The position numbers were made by a program, and so were the translations under genes. The notes under the pieces were generated by a model. It searched no databases, was not told the origin of the DNA, and saw only the letters and a list, made by a program, of their open reading frames with translations. 64,000 nucleotides of DNA, taken from Mixophyes australis. Lineage: Eukaryota > Chordata > Amphibia > Anura > Limnodynastidae. The stretch covers positions 63,798,101 through 63,862,100 of the forward strand of contig JAVHZZ010000011.1 of the NCBI GenBank assembly GCA_036250195.1. Reading direction: 5' to 3'. Positions 58,485-64,000 of the stretch are shown here, one piece after another. Numbering within the stretch: the first letter of the stretch is position 1; the number at the start of each line of letters is the position of its first letter.

Positions 58485-59885
58485 AGAATTTAAGATTTGT
58501 GTTGGAAGAAGTACAGCTAGATACCTATAGTCGGTATGTATTCCTCCGAGCCCTAATAGATAATTCACCTGTCATACTCCTGGCCGTGTACATCCCTCCA
58601 CCTTTCAATTCGGAGGTACTCAAGAAGGCCTCTAAGTTCATTGCACTCTCCCCACATGTCCCAGTGATCTGCATGGGACATTTTAATGCAGTTTTGGACC
58701 AGGGTCTTGAAAGGTGGCAGGAGACGTCCTCGACGGCGAGTGGGAGTCCTTCCCCGTTTTCCAAATTAGTAGCAGATATGGGCTTAATAGATGGAGGACT
58801 TGTTATTCCTTGCAGAGAGTATTCTCCTGCTACTCCCCATCTCACCATGTCTTCTCTCACATAGATTTGACCCTAATATCCAGCAAATTGGCCCGTTTAG
58901 CTAGAGAGATTGGATACCTCTCTAGGGGAATATCTGACGACTCCCCTGTACTGCTGGTTGCTGCCCTTGTCCCAGACGCCAGAGTTAGATTCTGGAAACT
59001 TAACCCATTTTGTCTCACACTTATGAGTACGGGTAGTGATCTGATGACAGAGTGGGAGGGGTTTTTCTCACGCAATGCCACCACTGCCAGTTCGCCAGTC
59101 CTCTGGCATGCCTTCAAAGTGTTCCTTCGTGGAATTTTGGTCAACTGTGTTGAGGACCAAAAAATGTCTTCAGGATGGATCTTGTCGGGATTTGGAGAAA
59201 ACATATTGTTAACAGGACTCCCTGTAGACTGACTGACTTGGCTACATGCGCAGAAGCAATGGGACGATTATCTGCTAGATAAGTCTGGCTGTAGGCTCTT
59301 ACTCTCCAAACATGATATGTATGCACAGAGTGATAAGAGTGGTAGGCTAATGGAATACTTGGTCAGGATGGAACTGCAAAATAAGGCTGTATCTGCCATT
59401 TCTGACTGGTTGGGGACCATTCAATAACAGAGGGAAAAAATTGCCATACTGTTTCGAGCCTACTGTAATGAGGACTTGTACACCTCCAGGGCGGAATACT
59501 CCTGACCCCAGCTGTATGACTACCTGTCCCTGGTGCATCTCCCCAGGATGCTGTAGATTCCCTTGAGGCCCTTATTATTGTAGAGGTAATTGAGGTGGCC
59601 ATAGCATCTTCTCCATGTAAAAAGGCCCTATGTGTGGATGGACTGCCCATGGAGCTGTACAAAAAATTTGGCACTTTCTTTATCCCTAAGCTATTGGAAC
59701 AATATAATGAATTCTCTGAGGTGGGCGCTCTATCACCATTCATCTCTGAGGCAATAATAGTGGTCATCCCTAAGCCAGGTAAGGACCCACCGCTGCCCGA
59801 GTCGTACTGGCCCATTTCCCTGTTAACAAATGACATAAAAATTTTAGCTTTAAAACAACTTGATTCTTATGTGCTTAAATTAGAT
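58485..59885 (+). pseudogene. L1 (Tx1-like) ORF2 endonuclease and early RT fragment
   Basis: This plus-strand L1 fragment is truncated at both ends. The APE endonuclease is recognisable across two frames: LDTYSRYVFLRALIDNSPV, CMGHFNAVLDQ (family GDFN; Asp replaced by His), then ISSKLARLAREIGYLSRGIS and SDDSPVLLV (family SDHSP; His replaced by Asp). It continues through the linker to the RT start, KKALCVDGLPMELYKKFG and IVVIPKPGKDPPLPESY. It breaks off after LLTNDIKILA. The two catalytic substitutions and frameshifts make it inactive. It is unrelated in position to the L1 at 14.8 kb and sits between the two inverted retroviral copies. Confidence 0.9.
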
Positions 59886-60540
59886 AAATAAATAATCAAA
59901 ATAAAATGTGTCACAACCAGTCATTGGGGTGCCAATCCTTAAAAGACTATAGTAGTAAATTAGTAATGTAGAAAGATGCGCCACATAATATATAATACAA
60001 AAGTAGTGACAGAATACTTGTATGAACTGAAATACTTTTTTATCACATAGAAATATACAGATAAAATGGCAAAATGGATTAAATATAAGTAATAGAATGT
60101 ATGATAGACATATAATAAACATGTAATTTATATAATAGACATGTAGAAATATACACTATATATCACAATGGACCGCTAAGGAATAATATAGTAAAAAAAA
60201 ATAACATATATAACACAGCTGTTTTCACAACATAAATTATGGTAATAAAGTGGGTGGCCAGTCCACTAGAGATGTAGAATAAAGTCTGCAAATGCTATAT
60301 GTCCATTTGGTTGAAAATGGTGTCGAAGTTGTATAATTGGATGAATGAAAGTATATTGGTTAATATTGTTTTACCGTGCGATTGCGATCAGTATGCCTGC
60401 ATGGCGCGATCACGAGGTAAAATACGCACGCACACTCTCGCACTCTAACATTTAGTTATTTATATATTTCATATTTATATTGGTTCCATTCCAAAGTGAT
60501 TTATGAGCAGATAGTATTTAGTTCATTATTAGTTTATATA
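59886..60540. other. AT-rich spacer, possibly the outer part of an LTR
   Basis: I recognise nothing firm. The GC-richer words at 60,375-60,445 (GTGCGATTGCGATC and similar) may be the start of the plus-strand LTR, whose 5' part differs from the minus-strand copy. Confidence 0.35.
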
Positions 60541-61308
60541 TTATGATTATATGTACACTTTAGTGTTACTTGAGGTTCAGGTTGCAGGAACTGTGTCATG
60601 TGTTCATTCGCCGAAGAGATCGCACATTGCATACTCTAGTTATTGATGTTAGGGAATAAATGATCAGAGTGATACCAACTGTAAATAGTATAATGACTTG
60701 CTAAAGCCTCTGAAAAGATATTACTATTATTTGAGAAATTTATTTTCTGTGCAGAAAACAAAAGGTTGTATGTGTATGCGAATGGTATGCATAAAGACAA
60801 TAGTTTATTGTTGAAAAGAGACAGATAAGAGAAAAGTTTGTATACTGTTAAAGTTTGTATATAGTTGAAAAGTGATAGCTCTGTTGTTCAGGTGTGTCTG
60901 ACGAGGCACGGTAAAAAGGTGACCTGAAAACAAAGGTTCTGTTCTAAGGGCGAACAGGATATAAAGAAGCCTTTGTGTTAGTGGCGTTCTGTTCTAACAA
61001 AGAGCAGGGGAATAAGAGACGCCAGGGTATACACGGCAGGTATACTCGAAGCAAAAATAACAGGTTTTCGCGGCATTCCCAATAGTAATCGCAAAGCTTA
61101 CTGATAGTTAGTATCTGTAAGTGGTGCTATCAGACCGCATTGTTGATTTTATACAGCCGTGATTGTGACTTGGGAGATGTGGGAGGAAATACGCTGCAAC
61201 CACTGATATTTGTGATGGGTATCGGTTGCTAACAGTTGTAAAGTACTCAAACTAGGAAAAGCAGGGTATTGCGAAGTTGGTACTTATCTGATCCCAGTTG
61301 TGTTAGGT
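60540..61308 (+). mobile_element. Inverted partial copy of the endogenous retrovirus (LTR piece and leader)
   Basis: On the plus strand, 60,560-60,690 matches the LTR (GGGAATAAATGAT, TTCGCCGAA...CGCACATTGC words). From about 60,712 it matches the leader (CCTCTGAAAAGATATTACTA, TTTTCTGTGCAGAAAAC, CCCAATAGTAATCGCAAAG, GTGATTGTGACTTGG). Relative to the minus copy, the LTR downstream half, primer site and (TA)n are missing. The match ends at about GTGTTAGG (61308), where the chromovirus LTR begins, just before gag would start. No gag remains in the window. Confidence 0.82.
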
Positions 61309-62129
61309 TGTTTCTCCAGTGAGTACGCTGACAATCACGTGTTATTGTTCAGTTGTACTCAGTAACTGTTAGGAACTCTTCCAGCCGGCACAACACAACC
61401 CGGAGTCTACTCTGCCAGTCAGGTGTTCACTGGAGCCCCTGATGGTGGGGACAGACTGGGCTGCAGACTGACAGAGGGTCGTGAAGTGTGTACCAGCTGG
61501 GGAGAACCCAGGCAAGAAGAGTCAGGTCCACGCAGAGGTCAAAGGCCGGCAGCAGGTATCAGTATCGATGAACAAGCTGAGGTCAGAGGTCACAGGCAAA
61601 GAAGCGGAACGGGTAAACGAGCCAAGGATCAGGGTCACAGGAAACACAAGCGAAGTCCAATACAAAGCCAAGGGTCAAACACGGTAAGTCAAAACGTAGA
61701 TAACAGGATACAGGAACTGGAACAAGCAGGTCAGCAGACTGGAGCACAGAAGCTATAAACCGGCAATGAGGCAGCAGACCTCATTGCCTTAAATACAGAC
61801 ACAGACCAATCAGCAGTTGAACACACTCCTGCAGGTTAATTTCCTAGTATCCATTAGAGCCAATCAAGGCTTGCCCCTGACCTACACAGTTGCAGGCTAA
61901 TGCCTGTTAACGCTAATGAAATCAGCCCACCGGCTGCCTGCTATGCGCATGCGCCCGGCTACCAGCACCGCCGGGACGCAGCGCTTGTGTGGTAGCGTCT
62001 GGCCGTTGCCTTGGCGACGGCCGGGCAGAGGGAGGAAATGACGTCCCGGTCGTCAAGGTAACGGCCGGGACGCCAGAGGGAGCCAGAAGCGAGCCGCAGT
62101 GGCTGTGAGTACCGCCGCGGCTCGTGACA
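61309..62129 (-). mobile_element. LTR (3') of a Ty3/Gypsy chromovirus
   Basis: The LTR starts TGTCACGAGCC on the minus strand, directly after the polypurine tract, and probably ends GGAGAAACA at 61309. A TATTTAAGG box lies at about 61787-61795. The inner end was placed where the similarity to the retroviral leader stops and where a CA end is available; it could be off by some bases. The likely flanking target site is TAGGT, but the partner is outside the window. The other LTR is not in view. Confidence 0.75.
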
Positions 62130-64000
62130 GTACCCCCCCCTTGAGGAGGGGTCAAGGCACCCCGACATCCAGGTTTTCTTGGAAATTTCTTGAAGAACTC
62201 CTTCAGCTGTTTAGGGGCATGAAGTTGTCTCCGAGGGATCCAAGACCGTTCTTCTAACCCGCGATTCCTCCACTGTACTAAGAAGTGCACCTGCCCTTGC
62301 ACTTTTTTAGAATCCAGGATTTTCTGAACCACATATCTTCGTGGCTTGCTTGCATTTCTCCCAGACAAACTGGAAGACTGGACTTGATTTGAATAAAGTA
62401 CTGGTTTCAATAGAGAACAATGAAACGTGTTGGGGATTCTCAAGGAGCGCAGAATTTTTAGCCTGAATGCAACCGAATTGACCTGCTTGATGATGAAAAA
62501 CGGCCCGATGAACTTAGGGCCCAACTTCTTACAAGGTTGCTTCAGCCTGATATTTTTTGTAGACAGCCAGACTTTCTGGCTAACCTTAAGAGAGCAGGTG
62601 GTACGGTGCCGGTCCGAAATTTTTTTTGCAACAAGTGAGGCTTGTCTTAAAGATGAGTGCACTTTCTTCCAGATAACTCTGAGATCCCTGGCAGTGGAAT
62701 GGATCTCCTGGATACCAACGGACTGGAGAGAATACAAAGAGTTCGATCTGGGGTGAAAACCATAATTGCAAAAAAACGGAGAGGTTTTGGTGGACGAGTG
62801 ACAGGAGTTGTTACAGGCAAATTCCGCCCAGGGCAACAAGGAGGACCAGTTGTCATGGAACTCCGACGTGTAGCATCGCAAGAACTTCTCCAAGGACTGG
62901 TTAACCCTTTCCGTCTGCCCATTTGACTGAGGGTGGTACGCTGATGGCAAACTAATCTTGATTCCCAGGAGGGTACAGAATGATCTCCAGAACTGCGCTA
63001 TGAACTGAGAACCCCGATCAGAGACGATGTCTGTAGGGAGTCCATGGAGGCGGAAAATGTGTTGAATGAATAGGACGGCCAAATCTCGAGCAGTAGGAAG
63101 CCTGACTAGTGGAATGAAATGCGCCATCTTGCTGAACCGGTCTACCACGACCCAAATGGTATTGTGTCCCGCAGAGGGTGGTAGATCAACTATAAAGTCC
63201 ATGGATAGATGTGTCCAAGGTTTAGCAGGGGCGGCTAACGGAACTAACTGCCCTACCGGGCGAGTCCTGGGAACTTTGTTCCTGGCACAAACTTCACAGG
63301 ACAGGATGTGACTTTTGACGTCAGCAGACAGAGACGGCCACCATACGGTACGGGAAAGTATCTCTAGTGTTTTGTAGATGCCAGGATGTCCAGCAGTCCG
63401 ACTGTTGTGTGCTTCAGCAAGAACTGTCTTCCTTAGATAAACTGGGACAAACAAACGCCCTACCGGAGTGTTATCAGGAGCCAACCTCTGAAACCTTTGT
63501 AAGGTACAGCTCAGATCTTGAGTTAATCCAGCATGGACCATGGATACAGGAACAATAGGCTCTGAGTTAGTGACTGGAGCATGATGTGCCAGAAAACTTC
63601 TGGACAGGGCGTCCGCTTGAATATTTTTAGAACCAGGACGGTAAGTGATAATAAAGTTAAATCGGGTGAAAAACAGTGACCACCGAGCCTGACGGGGGTT
63701 TAGACGTTTAGCTGACTGAATATACTGCAGATTCTTATGATCCGTTATAACGGAGATCTGGTGTGCAGCGCCTTCCAACCAGTGTCGCCATTCCTCAAAG
63801 GCCCATTTAATTGCTAGCAATTCTCGATTTCCCACGTCATAGTTGGTCTCCGCTGAGGAGAATTGGCGGGAAAAAAAGGCACATGGATGCAAGCGGTGAG
63901 TCTGAGGATCCTTTTGTGACAAGATAGCTCCAGCACCGACGTCAGAAGCATCTACCTCGAGAATAAACGATACCTTCGGGTCCGGGTGTCTGAGGACCTG
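61922..64000 (-). CDS. Ty3/Gypsy chromovirus pol, C-terminal part (RNase H, integrase, chromodomain)
   Basis: One frame is open from the window edge to a stop at 61922-61924. Counting from codon 63922-63920: an RNase H part with EVDASDVGAGAI before it and TDHKNL at 60-65; integrase zinc finger H172, H179, C209, C212; catalytic core D242, D302 and E338 (SMDFIVDLP, SDRGSQF, QTERVN), spacing D-35-E; GPKFIGPF at 468-475; chromodomain about 529-570 (RYVVQKILDSKK...FLVQWRN...SWIP). This set defines a chromovirus; the chromodomain targets integration to chromatin. Reverse transcriptase, protease and gag lie right of the window. No stop or frameshift is seen in over 690 codons, and all catalytic residues are present, so the copy is young. 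The last codons overlap the polypurine tract and LTR. Confidence 0.95.
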   Translation of the reverse strand, partial: QVLRHPDPKVSFILEVDASDVGAGAILSQKDPQTHRLHPCAFFSRQFSSAETNYDVGNRELLAIKWAFEEWRHWLEGAAHQISVITDHKNLQYIQSAKRLNPRQARWSLFFTRFNFIITYRPGSKNIQADALSRSFLAHHAPVTNSEPIVPVSMVHAGLTQDLSCTLQRFQRLAPDNTPVGRLFVPVYLRKTVLAEAHNSRTAGHPGIYKTLEILSRTVWWPSLSADVKSHILSCEVCARNKVPRTRPVGQLVPLAAPAKPWTHLSMDFIVDLPPSAGHNTIWVVVDRFSKMAHFIPLVRLPTARDLAVLFIQHIFRLHGLPTDIVSDRGSQFIAQFWRSFCTLLGIKISLPSAYHPQSNGQTERVNQSLEKFLRCYTSEFHDNWSSLLPWAEFACNNSCHSSTKTSPFFCNYGFHPRSNSLYSLQSVGIQEIHSTARDLRVIWKKVHSSLRQASLVAKKISDRHRTTCSLKVSQKVWLSTKNIRLKQPCKKLGPKFIGPFFIIKQVNSVAFRLKILRSLRIPNTFHCSLLKPVLYSNQVQSSSLSGRNASKPRRYVVQKILDSKKVQGQVHFLVQWRNRGLEERSWIPRRQLHAPKQLKEFFKKFPRKPGCRGALTPPQGGGTVTSRGGTHSHCGSLLAPSGVPAVTLTTGTSFPPSARPSPRQRPDATTQALRPGGAGSRAHAHSRQPVG
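62133..62142 (-). other. Polypurine tract of the chromovirus
   Basis: The minus strand reads AAGGGGGGGG, three bases upstream of the LTR start TGTCACG. It primes plus-strand DNA synthesis in LTR retrotransposons. Confidence 0.85.

Noticed and set aside
61423..61758. A 111-codon plus-strand open frame
   Set aside because: It lies entirely in the chromovirus LTR, antisense to the element, and is Gly/Arg/Gln-rich noise.
1..64000. CRISPR arrays, tRNA or rRNA genes, bacterial-type operons
   Set aside because: None of the required repeats, folds or gene arrangements was seen; the window is vertebrate nuclear DNA.

Overview
The window is a stretch of vertebrate nuclear DNA, most likely from an anuran amphibian. 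That reading rests on one recognisable host gene with long introns, filled with a mix typical of frogs: Tc1-like and hAT DNA transposons, Tx1/L1-type and L2/CR1-type LINEs, a retroviral relic and a chromodomain Ty3/Gypsy element (chromoviruses are absent from mammals and birds). There are no prokaryotic-style operons, CRISPR arrays or tRNA/rRNA genes that I can support.

Host gene (about 1-47,600, minus strand). The only host gene I recognise is epsin 1 (EPN1), read right to left. Five coding exons are visible, with exact splice sites and consistent phases: 21280-21053 (start codon and first half of the ENTH domain), 19399-19150 (rest of ENTH), 7103-6979 (first ubiquitin-interacting motif, UIM1), 4950-4879 (UIM2) and 499-413 (UIM3). 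Together they encode about 254 residues. The DPW, clathrin-box and NPF exons must lie beyond the left edge. A CpG-richer block at about 47,309-47,640 with a CRE, an ETS-like site and a good donor is the best candidate for the promoter and noncoding first exon; that gives a first intron of about 26 kb. A weaker noncoding exon candidate lies at 41,051-40,998.

Repeats within the EPN1 introns: a complete but dead hAT element with an exact 8-bp target duplication (7663-11659); a recent 5'-truncated L1 with a 14-15 bp target duplication and an intact reading frame (14795-16527), followed by an older L1 fragment; a near-perfect palindromic MITE (19672-19844); four degenerate Tc1-like elements in both orientations (23.07-28.45 kb); L2 and CR1 fragments (34.7-36.7 kb); a second MITE (37902-38104); and several (TA)n tracts.

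Right-hand repeat block (48.6-64 kb), upstream of the EPN1 promoter, with no host gene seen. It holds a solo LTR (50176-51062, TCTA duplication); a broken minus-strand endogenous retrovirus (LTR about 57732-58440, tRNA-Pro-like primer site, gag, in-frame UAG, protease, RT, RNase H region) interrupted by a plus-strand L2 LINE (51.6-53.96 kb); an L1 endonuclease/RT fragment (58485-59885); a second, inverted copy of the same retroviral LTR and leader on the plus strand (about 60.54-61.31 kb); and, at the right edge, the 3' half of a Ty3/Gypsy chromovirus on the minus strand with an open pol frame (RNase H, integrase, chromodomain) and its LTR. I found no clearly new biological system. The most unusual observations are the inverted retroviral pair, the gag-pro UAG arrangement, the chromovirus frame that runs through its polypurine tract into the LTR, and the skippable phase-0 UIM exons of EPN1.
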